A DNA stretch of 64,000 nt from Chloroflexota bacterium (GCA_016234555.1 JACRBJ010000065.1:124001-188000); one strand, 5' to 3'. Counted from the stretch's first letter, positions 6,995-15,675 are shown. Numbers and translations are program-made. The notes: generated from the letters alone by a model not told the origin.

Positions 6995-8776
6995 TTACCT
7001 TGCGCCTCTTCTCCCGAACTGACGTTCCAGCGCGTCCACCGAGAGATGGATCATCGTCGGTCTGCCATGAGGACAGGTGCGCGGCGAGTTACAGGCTTCG
7101 AGGTCATTGAGCAGGGCGCGCTGCTCCTCGATGGTGAGGGTTTGTCCGCCTTTGACTGCCAGCCGCTTGCAGACTCGCGCCGCCAGTTTGGCTTCCAGTT
7201 CAGTTTGCAGCGGGGTTTCATCTTCTTCAAAGTCCTCGACCAAAGCCCTCAGCGCGGTGGCTGGGTCGCCGCCCGAAAACAGGACAGGCATGGCGCGGAC
7301 TTGAAACGTGTTTGTGCCGAATTCCTCCACCTCGAAACCGAAGTGATTCAAAAACGGCAGTTGCCCGGTCAACGCTTTTGCGGACTGCGGCGGCAGGGTC
7401 ACGACTTCGGGCGCGAGCAAAGCCTGTGAGGGAATGCTCTTTTTGTCATGCTGTGCCATCAACTTCTCGAACAGAACCCGTTCGTGCGCCGCATGCTGGT
7501 CGATTAGATACAAGCCGTCGGGTCCCTCCGCGACGATGTAGGTTGAGCCGATTTGACCGATCAATCGCAAAAGGGGAACAGCATTGAAGGTTGGGGGTTG
7601 AATGTTTGAAGGTTGCAGGTTGGAAGGTTGGTAATTGGTAATTGGTGATTGATCTTCCTCATTCTGCATTCCGACTTCTGCATTCTGCATTTCATCGTGG
7701 GCTATCGACCAATCAATCCCGATCTCCCTGCCTTCTGTCGCAACAGGTCTTGCTCCTCCCCACAACTGCGGCGAGACGGATGCGACGGGTGTGTAAGCCA
7801 GTAACGCCTTGCGTGCCGCGCGTTGGACAAAGCTGAAGACCTTATCCTGACTTCTAAAGCGGACTTCGGCTTTCGTGGGATGCACGTTCACGTCCACGTC
7901 CTCGGGGGTGATGTCGAGGAACAAAGCCGTCAGCGGATACCGTCCGACCATCAGCAGGGTGTGATAGGCTTGCAGGAGTGCGGTGGTCAACGAGAATTCC
8001 TGCACCCAGCGCCCGTTGACGAAGAACGTGATTTCCTTGCGGTTGGAGCGGGTCAACGAAGTAGGGCTGATGAATCCCATGAGCGACAACCCATCTTCCA
8101 TGTCCATCACTTCGAGCATTTGCTTTGCCACGTCCACGCCATACAGGGCGGCGAGGATGGCGCGGCGGTCGCTGTCACCCGCGGTCTGCAGGGTGACCTG
8201 TTTTCCATCCGTGACTTTGAAGCGCACGTTCGGATACGCCAGCGCATAACGAGTCACCAGCGCATCGATGGCGCGGCGTTCGGTCACGTCGGCTTTCAAA
8301 AATTTCAAACGGGCGGGGACGTTGTAAAAAAGATTTTCCACGCGCAGAACCGTGCCGACGGGCGCGCCCACTTTTTCCACCTTGCCTGCGATGCCGCCGT
8401 CCACTTTCAGCCTCGCGCCTTCCTTTGCGGAAGCCACCCGCGAGATGATGGTCATGTGCGAGACAGAGCCAATCGAAGCCAGCGCCTCGCCGCGAAAGCC
8501 CAAGGTCTGGATGTGGAACAGGTCATCGGCCTGAGTCAGCTTCGAGGTAGCATGGCGGGCGGCAGCCAACTCCAACTCGTCGGCTGGAATCCCGCAGCCA
8601 TCGTCCGCCACTTCGACCAGAGTCCGCCCCGCATCGGCAATCGAAATCGAAACGCTCTTCGCGCCGGCGTCCAGTGCGTTTTCAACCAACTCTTTCACGA
8701 CAGATGCGGGACGCTCGACCACCTCGCCCGCCGCGATTTGCGAAGAGACCTCGGAGGATAAAAGACGAATAGGCAT
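6995..8776 (-). CDS. mutL: DNA mismatch repair protein MutL (endonuclease type)
   Basis: MutL couples mismatch recognition by MutS to strand cleavage. The N-terminal GHKL ATPase is complete: ELVENALDAGAKSV, DDGCGIPADEL, RHATSKL, GFRGEALASIGSVS. The C-terminal domain carries the metal-dependent nicking motif DQHAAHERVLFE and a CPHGRP motif, so it belongs to the endonuclease-active class found in bacteria without MutH. Its 593 aa are within the usual range. The linker between the domains (about residues 365-400) is built from repeat DNA and contains runs such as QPSNLQPSNIQPP and a doubled MQN motif. The start lies 20 nt from a divergent gene. Confidence 0.96.
   Translation of the reverse strand: MPIRLLSSEVSSQIAAGEVVERPASVVKELVENALDAGAKSVSISIADAGRTLVEVADDGCGIPADELELAAARHATSKLTQADDLFHIQTLGFRGEALASIGSVSHMTIISRVASAKEGARLKVDGGIAGKVEKVGAPVGTVLRVENLFYNVPARLKFLKADVTERRAIDALVTRYALAYPNVRFKVTDGKQVTLQTAGDSDRRAILAALYGVDVAKQMLEVMDMEDGLSLMGFISPTSLTRSNRKEITFFVNGRWVQEFSLTTALLQAYHTLLMVGRYPLTALFLDITPEDVDVNVHPTKAEVRFRSQDKVFSFVQRAARKALLAYTPVASVSPQLWGGARPVATEGREIGIDWSIAHDEMQNAEVGMQNEEDQSPITNYQPSNLQPSNIQPPTFNAVPLLRLIGQIGSTYIVAEGPDGLYLIDQHAAHERVLFEKLMAQHDKKSIPSQALLAPEVVTLPPQSAKALTGQLPFLNHFGFEVEEFGTNTFQVRAMPVLFSGGDPATALRALVEDFEEDETPLQTELEAKLAARVCKRLAVKGGQTLTIEEQRALLNDLEACNSPRTCPHGRPTMIHLSVDALERQFGRRGAR
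7585..7690. repeat. Word-repeat tract encoding the MutL linker
   Basis: The plus strand reads as small variations of GGTTG(G/C)AGG, GGTAATTGGTAATTGGTGA and CATTCTGCATTCCGACTTCTG. The second and third words recur in intergenic repeats at 52108-52184 and 50185-50250. Inside mutL the tract stays in frame. Confidence 0.8.
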
Positions 8777-8782
8777 GGGGGC

Positions 8783-8790
8783 ATTATAAT
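8783..8790. promoter_or_regulatory. Palindromic -10 (ATTATAAT) shared by mutL and the HAD gene
   Basis: ATTATAAT equals its own reverse complement. On the plus strand TATAAT-CGCGTC-ATG leads into 8797; on the minus strand TATAAT-GCCCCC-ATG leads into 8776. Both spacers are exactly 6 nt, so one element can drive two leaderless divergent transcripts. Confidence 0.6.
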
Positions 8791-8796
8791 CGCGTC

Positions 8797-9432
8797 ATGA
8801 GATTTACCACCATTTTCTTCGACCTCGATGACACCTTGTATCCTTCGCATGTCGGGCTGTGGAATGCGATCAAAGCGCGCATGAACGATTACATGAGCCA
8901 GCGCATGAACATCCCCGTCGGGGAGATTCCCAAACTCCGCGAAAAATATTACCTGCAATATGGAACCACCCTGCACGGCTTGCAGAAACATCATAATGTC
9001 GATGTGCAGGATTACCTGGCTTACGTGCATGACCTGCCCCTTGCGGACTACCTGACCCCTGACCCTGCCCTGCGCTCGATCATCGCTTCGCTGCCGACCC
9101 GCAACTTGATCTTCACCAACGCGGATGCCGCTCACGCTGAAAGAGTGTTGACTGCCCTGAACCTACGCGACCTCTTCACCGCCATCGTGGACGTCAACGC
9201 CATCGAGCCGTATTGCAAGCCGATGCCTGAGTCATTTGCGATCGCCATGAAAGCCGCAGGCGAAACCGATCCTTCGCGCTGTTTGATGATCGACGACCTG
9301 GCACGCACCACCCGCGCCGCAAAACAGGCTGGCTTGTCCAGCATTTTGTACGGCGGGACGATGGTCAACGGTGACGCCGACGCCAGCCTTTCAGACTGGA
9401 ACGATTTGCGCGGAATTTTAGAGAGGATTTGA
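8797..9432 (+). CDS. HAD-superfamily pyrimidine 5'-nucleotidase-like phosphatase
   Basis: The protein has 211 aa and is cytoplasmic. It begins with the HAD motif I FFDLDDTLYPSHVGLW (nucleophile Asp, then the acid/base Asp), followed by a helical cap, motif II IFTNAD, and motif IV MIDDLART with a Lys at CKPMPESF. This is the family of yeast Sdt1 and similar pyrimidine 5'-nucleotidases acting on UMP/CMP. The start has no Shine-Dalgarno but the shared -10 box. Only 3 nt separate it from the next gene, with which it is probably cotranscribed. Confidence 0.85.
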   Translation: MRFTTIFFDLDDTLYPSHVGLWNAIKARMNDYMSQRMNIPVGEIPKLREKYYLQYGTTLHGLQKHHNVDVQDYLAYVHDLPLADYLTPDPALRSIIASLPTRNLIFTNADAAHAERVLTALNLRDLFTAIVDVNAIEPYCKPMPESFAIAMKAAGETDPSRCLMIDDLARTTRAAKQAGLSSILYGGTMVNGDADASLSDWNDLRGILERI

Positions 9433-9435
9433 ACC

Positions 9436-10650
9436 ATGCCCTCTCTTGCGGATAAACTCAAGTCGCTTGGCGTGAAGACGGGAAACGAAATTCCGACTCC
9501 GCCCAAGGCTGACAGCCATTCGATTGACTCAGTCGTGGCTGGGAGTTTTCATCCCACCCCGCGCGGCGATGCCTTTGTGGCGGAGCAAATCTTCGACGAG
9601 GATTATCTGCACGGGGATGTATCCCATCTCGTAAAGTCCCCGCTTTCGTTGATCTCCGAGTGGGCGAACGATGTCCGTATTGCGGAACTGCCCCTCGGCA
9701 AGTTTGCCTTCCTCGATACCGAAACATCCGGCATGGCTGGCGGCACAGGGACATACGCCTTCCTCGTTGGCGTGGGACGTTTTATCGATGGCAAATTCAA
9801 TTTACGGCAATTCTTCCTGCGTGATCCGTCTGAAGAACCCGCGATGCTCGAAGCGTTGATCCATTTCCTCGCTCCCTGCGAAGGGTTGGTGACTTTCAAC
9901 GGCAAGGCTTTCGACGCTCCATTGCTTTACACCCGATACTCGTTGCACCGCATTCCTCCTCCGTTCAAAGATTACGCCCATCTCGACCTCCTGCCCCTTG
10001 CGCGGCGGCTGTGGCGTGACCGTCTTCCTTCGCGGGCGTTGAAATATCTCGAAGAGCATGTACTGGGATTCACCCGCGCCTCCGAGGAAGTGCCGGGCTA
10101 TGAAATTCCCTGGCTGTATTTCGATTATCTCCGTACCGGGGACGCGCGTCCGCTGGGCGGGGTGTTCTATCACAACGCGATGGATGTGGTGGCGATGGCG
10201 GCTTTGCTCGGTCACGTCAGCGATATGTTTGCCGATCCATATGGTCGAGTCGAGCATGGATTGGATTTCATCGCGCTTGGCAAGCTCTACGAAGACCTCA
10301 ACCACTGGGACGAAGCCGCCCGTCTCTTCGAGCGTGGACTTGAGTCCGGGTTGGACGAATCAGACTTCGGCGTGGCGGTGCGGCGGTTGTCCATCCTCCA
10401 GAAGAAGCGCGGCGACGTCGAGCAGGCAATCCCGCTGTGGGAGCAGGCGGCGAAGCAGGGTCACATCTACGCCCACATCGAGCTGGCGAAATATTACGAG
10501 CATAAGAAGCGCGACCCGAAAACGGCGATTACGTGGGCAAAGTCGGCGCGAAAGGAGGCGGAACATGCCGAACCCGCCTATGTCCGCAAACACTGGCTGG
10601 ATGAAATCGACCACAGATTGAAACGTTTGGAACGCAAAGCCGGCTTATAA
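9436..10650 (+). CDS. YprB-like RNase H-fold exonuclease with TPR tail
   Basis: The protein has 404 aa. The central domain is DEDD-exonuclease-like: FLDTETSGMAGGTGTYAF supplies the first Asp and Glu, FNGKAFDAPLLYTRY the next Asp, and YHNAMDVVAMAALLGH the last. This is the ribonuclease H-like group of B. subtilis YprB. From about residue 280 TPR-like repeats follow (LGKLYEDLNHWDEAARLFERGLE, then a Sel1-like repeat). Its nucleic-acid substrate cannot be told from sequence. It sits 3 nt behind the HAD gene. Confidence 0.8.
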   Translation: MPSLADKLKSLGVKTGNEIPTPPKADSHSIDSVVAGSFHPTPRGDAFVAEQIFDEDYLHGDVSHLVKSPLSLISEWANDVRIAELPLGKFAFLDTETSGMAGGTGTYAFLVGVGRFIDGKFNLRQFFLRDPSEEPAMLEALIHFLAPCEGLVTFNGKAFDAPLLYTRYSLHRIPPPFKDYAHLDLLPLARRLWRDRLPSRALKYLEEHVLGFTRASEEVPGYEIPWLYFDYLRTGDARPLGGVFYHNAMDVVAMAALLGHVSDMFADPYGRVEHGLDFIALGKLYEDLNHWDEAARLFERGLESGLDESDFGVAVRRLSILQKKRGDVEQAIPLWEQAAKQGHIYAHIELAKYYEHKKRDPKTAITWAKSARKEAEHAEPAYVRKHWLDEIDHRLKRLERKAGL

Positions 10651-10680
10651 TCCGGCGAAATTTGTCGAGAGGAAAGCCCC

Positions 10681-10713
10681 ATGGGACGTAATCGCTCAGG
10701 GAGAACTCAGTGA
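10681..10713 (+). CDS. Possible 10-residue leader peptide coupled to the next gene
   Basis: ATG at 10681 opens MGRNRSGRTQ and stops with TGA at 10711-10713. AGAGGA stands at good distance before it. Its stop overlaps the GTG start of the hydrolase gene as GTGA. A TATAAT (10645-10650) lies ~30 nt upstream, so the ORF is inside the mRNA leader. Basic composition; function unknown. It may be fortuitous. Confidence 0.35.
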   Translation: MGRNRSGRTQ

Positions 10714-13292
10714 TAGAAGCAGATAACATACAAGCGGGAATTACAGCGCTTCGCTCCGGCGACCGCGCGAAGGCGACAGCCATTTTTGCCGAGATAGTCA
10801 AGCGAAACCCGATGTCTGAACAGGGGTGGTTCCTGCTGGGGATGAGCGTCGCCTCGCCCGATCAGCGGGAATACTGCCTGAAGCGCGTGCTGGCGATCAA
10901 CCCGAACAACGAACAAGCCCGCCGCCAGTTGAATCCGCCTTCCGCTTCGCCGTCGCCTTTTTCTTCTTCAAAACCCAGTCCCCGCCCTGAGCCGGTTTCA
11001 CAACCGGTTTCATCGCCCAAACCTGTCGTCCGCCCGGAACCGATTTCACAGCCATACCCGTCTCCCAAACCTGTTGCCTACTCCGAGCCGGTGTCGCAGC
11101 CGGTCAGCCCATTTGTCGAGGATTACCCTCCTTCCCATCTCGTCTTTGAGGAGAGCGACTTCAGGGAATCCGCGCCTGCCGTCGTGGAAACGCCGCAGCC
11201 GGTTCAAAGGAAATCCATAGCGCGGAAAAAGCAGGACAACAGGCAGGTCATCGTCTTTTTGCTTGTCGCTTCCGTTGTCATCGGATTGTGCGCGGTGGGG
11301 AGCGCCGTCTTCATGCTCAGCAGTTCCGGCGTCCTGTCATTCACGCGCGCCACACAGACGCCGCGATTGCTCGCCACCCAGGGTCCCACCGTGACCTTTA
11401 CCATCCCTACTTCCACAATCATCCCAAGCCCCATGCCGACGGTGGTATATACGCCGACATTCGAGGAGGCCCCCTGCTGGTTCGAACTCCCGGATGTGGA
11501 TGTCCGCTGCGGGTATGCCATTGTCCCCGAAAGCCGCACCGGCAACCCGTCGGATACCATCCGCCTAGCTGTGGCAATCTTCAAGGGCGGCGACCCCGGA
11601 AAGACCCCGGTCATGTTTTTGCAGGGCGGACCCGGCGCGGCAGCCGTGCAGTTGAGCGCGGACGCGTACAACGTGCTGGTTAGGCCGTTTGTCAAGGAGC
11701 GCGATTTCATCGTCTTCGACCAGCGCGGGACGGGATATTCCGAGCCGGCTTTGAAGTGCGAAGAACTGCAACGAATCCACAGGCAGGACATCTATGGGAA
11801 CATCGCCGCCGATACGCGGCGGCTGGTATATGGGAACGCCTTCCTCTCCTGCAACGGATTGCTCCTCGCGCAGGGGGCGAACCTGAATGCCTACACCACC
11901 GTGGAAAGCGCGGCTGACCTGAAGGACATCCTGCAATTGCTTGGCTATCAAAAAGTCAACCTGTACGGCGCGTCGTACGGCACGCGCCTCGCGCAGGTGG
12001 TGATGCGCAACCATCCGCAGATCGTCGAGACCGCCATCCTCGACTCGGTGGTGCCGGTGGAATCCAACTTCTTCAAGCTGTATCCCGAAGCCATCCAAGG
12101 CGGACTCCGCAAGCTGTTCGACGCCTGCATGATGGACGTGAAATGCAACACAGCCTACCCCAACCTGGAGACCGTGTTCTGGGACGTGTACAACACCCTG
12201 AACGCCAGACCGGTCACGTTGTCCACCTCCCTTTATCCCATCGGCACTGTGACCGAAACCGTGGACGGGACGGTGTTCATGTCCACCATTCTGGGGTCGA
12301 TCAAATCCACCTACTTCATCAACACGGCTCCGCAGACGATCTACCGCGTCAAAGGCGGGGATTTCTCCACGCTAATCGCGGCGCAGTATTCCCTGCCCTT
12401 CGCCTTCGACGACATCAACCCGGGGCTGTATATTTCCATGATGTGCCATGAGCACGTTCTGGCGACCACCCCGCAGGAACTCGAAGCCGTATCCACCCAG
12501 CCCGGCATCAGCAGTTATGCGTGGATGCCGTTCTATGGCGACGCCAACGACGTGTACAAGGTTTGCCGGTCATGGGGGGCGACGGGTCCCATGCTTGGCG
12601 AAAACGATGCGGTGGTTTCCGACATCCCCTCGCTGGTCATCACGGGGAGCTTCGATCCCACCACCCCGCCCAAATACGGGAAACAACTGGCGGATCACCT
12701 GTCCAACAGTTACTACTTCGAGTTCGACAATCAGGGGCATGTCCCGTCGGCGGCGGACTCCAGCGGCTGCGCCATGGATACCGTTCTTGAATTTTTGGAC
12801 AATCCCATCGTCGAGCCAAGCCGCGACTGCCTGGGCGGACTGCAAAAGGTCGAATTCCTGACGCCCTACACCGGCAATCCACCTCTTGAAATGGACAGAA
12901 TGGACCTTTTCGGTATTGCTGTCGATGTACCCGACGGCTGGTATTTTGATTGGACCAACGGCTTCCTTATTCGTAGCAGTTCACCCTTCGACATCACACA
13001 GGTCGGCGCCTTCCGCACCCGTTTTTCCAGCGCCAGCGAGTTGAAGGATTATTTCTCCCTCAGCGCCTACGGCTACCGCGGGCTGGATGCCGCTCCCATC
13101 GAGGCCGGTACGCATACCGCCCATGGACGCAACTGGACGTTGTACACCGGCAAGTCCAACAACCGTCCGGTGGACATTGCCATTGCAGACCTCGGCAGCG
13201 CATCCTACGTGATCATGATGTTCAGCCACTTCGACGAACACGACGCCCTTTACAACACGGTCTTTTTGCCGATGATCGATTCCGCAAGATAA
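10710..13292 (+). CDS. Membrane-anchored TAP-like alpha/beta hydrolase with TPR N-terminus
   Basis: The protein has 860 aa. Residues 1-65 are a TPR-like pair (ALRSGDRAKATAIFAEIVKRNP), followed by a repetitive Pro/Ser region (PEPVSQPVSSPKP-type units) to ~150 and one membrane segment near 175-205. The large outer domain has the tripeptidyl-aminopeptidase-like fold: FLQGGPGAA oxyanion segment, FDQRGTGYSEPALKC, nucleophile GASYGTRLAQ at ~421, GSFDPTTPPKYG Asp at ~647 and NQGHVPS His at ~676. Such enzymes trim peptides or hydrolyse esters outside the cell. TPR inside and hydrolase outside is an unusual combination. The GTG start overlaps the stop of a tiny upstream ORF; GGGAGA lies before it. Confidence 0.82.
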   Translation: MIEADNIQAGITALRSGDRAKATAIFAEIVKRNPMSEQGWFLLGMSVASPDQREYCLKRVLAINPNNEQARRQLNPPSASPSPFSSSKPSPRPEPVSQPVSSPKPVVRPEPISQPYPSPKPVAYSEPVSQPVSPFVEDYPPSHLVFEESDFRESAPAVVETPQPVQRKSIARKKQDNRQVIVFLLVASVVIGLCAVGSAVFMLSSSGVLSFTRATQTPRLLATQGPTVTFTIPTSTIIPSPMPTVVYTPTFEEAPCWFELPDVDVRCGYAIVPESRTGNPSDTIRLAVAIFKGGDPGKTPVMFLQGGPGAAAVQLSADAYNVLVRPFVKERDFIVFDQRGTGYSEPALKCEELQRIHRQDIYGNIAADTRRLVYGNAFLSCNGLLLAQGANLNAYTTVESAADLKDILQLLGYQKVNLYGASYGTRLAQVVMRNHPQIVETAILDSVVPVESNFFKLYPEAIQGGLRKLFDACMMDVKCNTAYPNLETVFWDVYNTLNARPVTLSTSLYPIGTVTETVDGTVFMSTILGSIKSTYFINTAPQTIYRVKGGDFSTLIAAQYSLPFAFDDINPGLYISMMCHEHVLATTPQELEAVSTQPGISSYAWMPFYGDANDVYKVCRSWGATGPMLGENDAVVSDIPSLVITGSFDPTTPPKYGKQLADHLSNSYYFEFDNQGHVPSAADSSGCAMDTVLEFLDNPIVEPSRDCLGGLQKVEFLTPYTGNPPLEMDRMDLFGIAVDVPDGWYFDWTNGFLIRSSSPFDITQVGAFRTRFSSASELKDYFSLSAYGYRGLDAAPIEAGTHTAHGRNWTLYTGKSNNRPVDIAIADLGSASYVIMMFSHFDEHDALYNTVFLPMIDSAR

Positions 13293-13368
13293 CCCGGTTC
13301 ACCTGCAAAGGGATAGTTGCCCAAAGCGGGTTTATAATCTGGGGACAATTTACTGAGAGGAGAGCCAG

Positions 13369-13779
13369 ATGAAAATTACAGTTTCACAAGAGCAGGGACG
13401 TGTTGCCGTTTCGGTGCTTCACGTTGCTGGGCAATTGGATGGTCAGACCTACCAGAACCTGATCTCGAAGGCGAATGAGGTCATTGTGGGCGGCGTAAGG
13501 GACATACTATTGGACCTGAGCGACATGACCTACATCTCCAGCGCGGGATTGGTTGCCCTGCACACCATCGCTTTATTGACCCGCGGCGCGACCATCCCCA
13601 ACCCCGAACACGGCTGGTCCATGCTCAAGTCGATGGATCGCACACGGGACGGCGGTTTCCAAAAACACGTCAAACTGCTCAACCTGCAGCCTGAGATCAA
13701 AAACGTTTTGGAAATGGTCGGCTTTTCCGAATTCTTTGAAGTGTTTACAGATAAACAGAAAGCCGTCGCTTCTTTTTAG
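13369..13779 (+). CDS. STAS-domain protein, anti-anti-sigma-like (copy 1)
   Basis: The protein has 136 aa. The STAS core reads HVAGQLDGQTYQNLI and LLDLSDMTYISSAGLVALH; the Ser of SSAGL is the residue phosphorylated in anti-sigma-factor antagonists. A tail beyond the usual length (KHVKLLNLQPEIKNVLEMVGF) is shared with the second copy at 15222. Ribosome binding site AGAGGAGAG precedes the ATG and TATAAT lies at 13333-13338. No kinase or sigma factor is adjacent in this window. Confidence 0.88.
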   Translation: MKITVSQEQGRVAVSVLHVAGQLDGQTYQNLISKANEVIVGGVRDILLDLSDMTYISSAGLVALHTIALLTRGATIPNPEHGWSMLKSMDRTRDGGFQKHVKLLNLQPEIKNVLEMVGFSEFFEVFTDKQKAVASF

Positions 13780-13793
13780 TTCAAATTGGTTTA

Positions 13794-13822
13794 CAGCGAT
13801 GCAGTCCAACGCTGCATCGCTG
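13794..13822 (+). terminator. Terminator hairpin after STAS copy 1
   Basis: CAGCGATGCAG (13794-13804) pairs with CTGCATCGCTG (13812-13822) over a 7-nt loop. The following bases are T-rich but broken. It separates the first STAS gene from the oxidoreductase. Confidence 0.65.
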
Positions 13823-13911
13823 TTGATTCTATTTTGGAGTCCATCAGCTCACTTGCCCTGTGGGTGCTGATGAATTCCAGAGTTGGAAACTTTTTTATTG
13901 GCGAGGTAAAA

Positions 13912-15189
13912 ATGAAACAAAGATCGGGTAACTTTACTGTTATTGCTCTCGTCGTTTTGACCGTGCTGGTCTGGATCGTCTTTCCGCCTGTGAACAACGG
14001 CTCTGAAAATTTCGTGCGAGCCTACGTGGGGGAGATTCTCGGCTCCATCCTGATCGTGTTGATGTCCTGTTCGCTGTTCCTGTCCACCCGACCCAAATGG
14101 GCGGAGCCGTTCTTCGGCGGGCTGGACAAGATGTACCTCACCCATCGGCGGACGTCCACCAGCGCCTTCCTGTTGATGTTCGTCCACCTGCTGACCGTCC
14201 CCATCTCAACAACGAACCTGCGGCTGGGGAATTATCTGGCGATGATCTCATTTTTGGGCATCTTGTCCATCGTTCTGCCGACGCTCGCGCCGCGAATTCC
14301 GTTTTTGAGCAAACTGACGAACAGCACGTATGAGGGATGGAAGAAACTGCATCGTTTTATCGGCATCTTCTTCATCACAGGCTTCATCCACTCGTTGACC
14401 ATCAAAGGGCTTGACGCGTTCATCGCCATCAACTGGGTGCAGATTTTCTTCATCATCGGCACCGCCTCCTATCTATACACGGAAGTCTTTGGCAGGTTCT
14501 TAAAAAAGTATTTGCCCTACACCGTGGAAGCCGTCAACCATCCCAATGGCTCCACAACAGAAGTGGTGATGCGAGCGAAGAAAGACGCGATCCAAAAACA
14601 ACGCGCGGGACAATTTTTGTTCGTGCGCTTTCCGCAGAACAAGACGCTGAACGAATCCCATCCCTTCACCATTTCCAGCGCTCCGCGCGAGGATGTGTTG
14701 CGGGTCACGGTCAAAGCCAGCGGGGACTTCACCCGTCACCTGTTCAGCCACCTGCAAGCGGGCATGGACGCGATAGTCGAAGGCGCCTATGGGATGTTCG
14801 ACTACAAGACAGGCGGCACAAAACAGATCTGGGTCGCAGGCGGAATCGGCGTAACGCCCTTTCTATCCTTCATCCGTGACATGGATGGAAGCCTTGCACA
14901 GGATGTGGACTTCTACTACACAGTTCGACATCGTGAAGAAGCCATTTTCGTGGACGAGATCGAAGCCGCCGCAAAAAAGAATCCGCGCTTGAAGGTTCAC
15001 ATCCGCTTTTCGTCAACAGATGGCTCGTTGAACGTGGATGAGATCGTCAAGAATGCAGGCGGAGATATCAGCGGACATCACATCTACATGTGCGGTCCGC
15101 TCCCGATGGTACAGGCATTTGAGAAGAAGTTTCTCGAGGCAGGAGCTTCCGCCTCGAACATCCACTATGAAGAGTTCAATTTCAGGTAA
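13912..15189 (+). CDS. Ferric-reductase-like transmembrane NAD(P)H/FAD oxidoreductase
   Basis: The start is set at 13912 because GGCGAGG precedes that ATG and a hydrophobic segment begins at once. The open frame runs upstream to 13786 but crosses the hairpin at 13794-13822. The protein has 425 aa. About six membrane segments contain His residues placed for heme (FVHLLTVP, KLHRFIGIFFITGFIHSL). The FAD motif is HPFTISSAPR. The NAD(P) part has GGIGVTPFLSFI and YMCGPLPMVQAF. Members of this NOX/FRE-like family move electrons from NAD(P)H through heme to a metal or oxygen outside. It is flanked by two STAS paralogues. Confidence 0.87.
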   Translation: MKQRSGNFTVIALVVLTVLVWIVFPPVNNGSENFVRAYVGEILGSILIVLMSCSLFLSTRPKWAEPFFGGLDKMYLTHRRTSTSAFLLMFVHLLTVPISTTNLRLGNYLAMISFLGILSIVLPTLAPRIPFLSKLTNSTYEGWKKLHRFIGIFFITGFIHSLTIKGLDAFIAINWVQIFFIIGTASYLYTEVFGRFLKKYLPYTVEAVNHPNGSTTEVVMRAKKDAIQKQRAGQFLFVRFPQNKTLNESHPFTISSAPREDVLRVTVKASGDFTRHLFSHLQAGMDAIVEGAYGMFDYKTGGTKQIWVAGGIGVTPFLSFIRDMDGSLAQDVDFYYTVRHREEAIFVDEIEAAAKKNPRLKVHIRFSSTDGSLNVDEIVKNAGGDISGHHIYMCGPLPMVQAFEKKFLEAGASASNIHYEEFNFR

Positions 15190-15221
15190 AATGCCTTTAT
15201 CTTTTTAATCTGGAGGATGCC

Positions 15222-15635
15222 ATGCAGATCGCTTTTTCCAAGCACGAGGGGCATGTGCCCGTGTCGGTCATGAAGTTGACGGGAAACCTGGATGCCTCGA
15301 ACTACGCCTCCGTCATCGCCAAAGCACAGGAAACCTACGACGAGGGCGCGCGTCATCTGCTAATCGATTTGAGCGGCGTACCTTATGTCAGCAGCGCAGG
15401 GTTGATGTCCCTGCACACGGTGGCGCTGGTCTTTGGCGGGTATTCGGTGAACAATGGTTCGGGACGTCCCGCCTTCCGCTCGATCAATGCTCAGAATGAG
15501 AAGGTCGTCCGCCAGCATGTGAAACTGCTCAACCCCCAGCCCGCCGTTGAAGAGGTGCTGGATACAGTGGGATTAAAGCATTTCCTTGATATTTACACCG
15601 ACTTGGAAACCGCCGTCCAGTCGTTTGGCTTGTAA
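15222..15635 (+). CDS. STAS-domain protein, anti-anti-sigma-like (copy 2)
   Basis: The protein has 137 aa and parallels the gene at 13369: LTGNLDASNYASVIAKA, LIDLSGVPYVSSAGLMSLH, and the shared tail KLLNPQPAVEEVLDTVGL. The phosphorylatable Ser is present. It follows the oxidoreductase by 32 nt with GGAGG before the ATG, so the two are probably cotranscribed. The pair suggests duplication followed by separation around the oxidoreductase. Confidence 0.88.
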   Translation: MQIAFSKHEGHVPVSVMKLTGNLDASNYASVIAKAQETYDEGARHLLIDLSGVPYVSSAGLMSLHTVALVFGGYSVNNGSGRPAFRSINAQNEKVVRQHVKLLNPQPAVEEVLDTVGLKHFLDIYTDLETAVQSFGL

Positions 15636-15675
15636 CTCGCAGGTCTTTTCTGCATCCAATCTGAAAAATTACTCC

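Noticed and set aside
7823..8761. 312-codon plus-strand frame antisense to mutL
   Set aside because: MutL motifs are complete on the other strand; the translated sequence is His/Arg/Gln-rich without domains.
11465..11500. GGTTCGAACTCC resembling a tRNA T-arm
   Set aside because: It is inside the hydrolase reading frame and no cloverleaf arms surround it.
13786..13911. N-terminal extension of the ferric-reductase-like protein
   Set aside because: The extension is encoded across a terminator hairpin and ends at a better start with a ribosome binding site at 13912.
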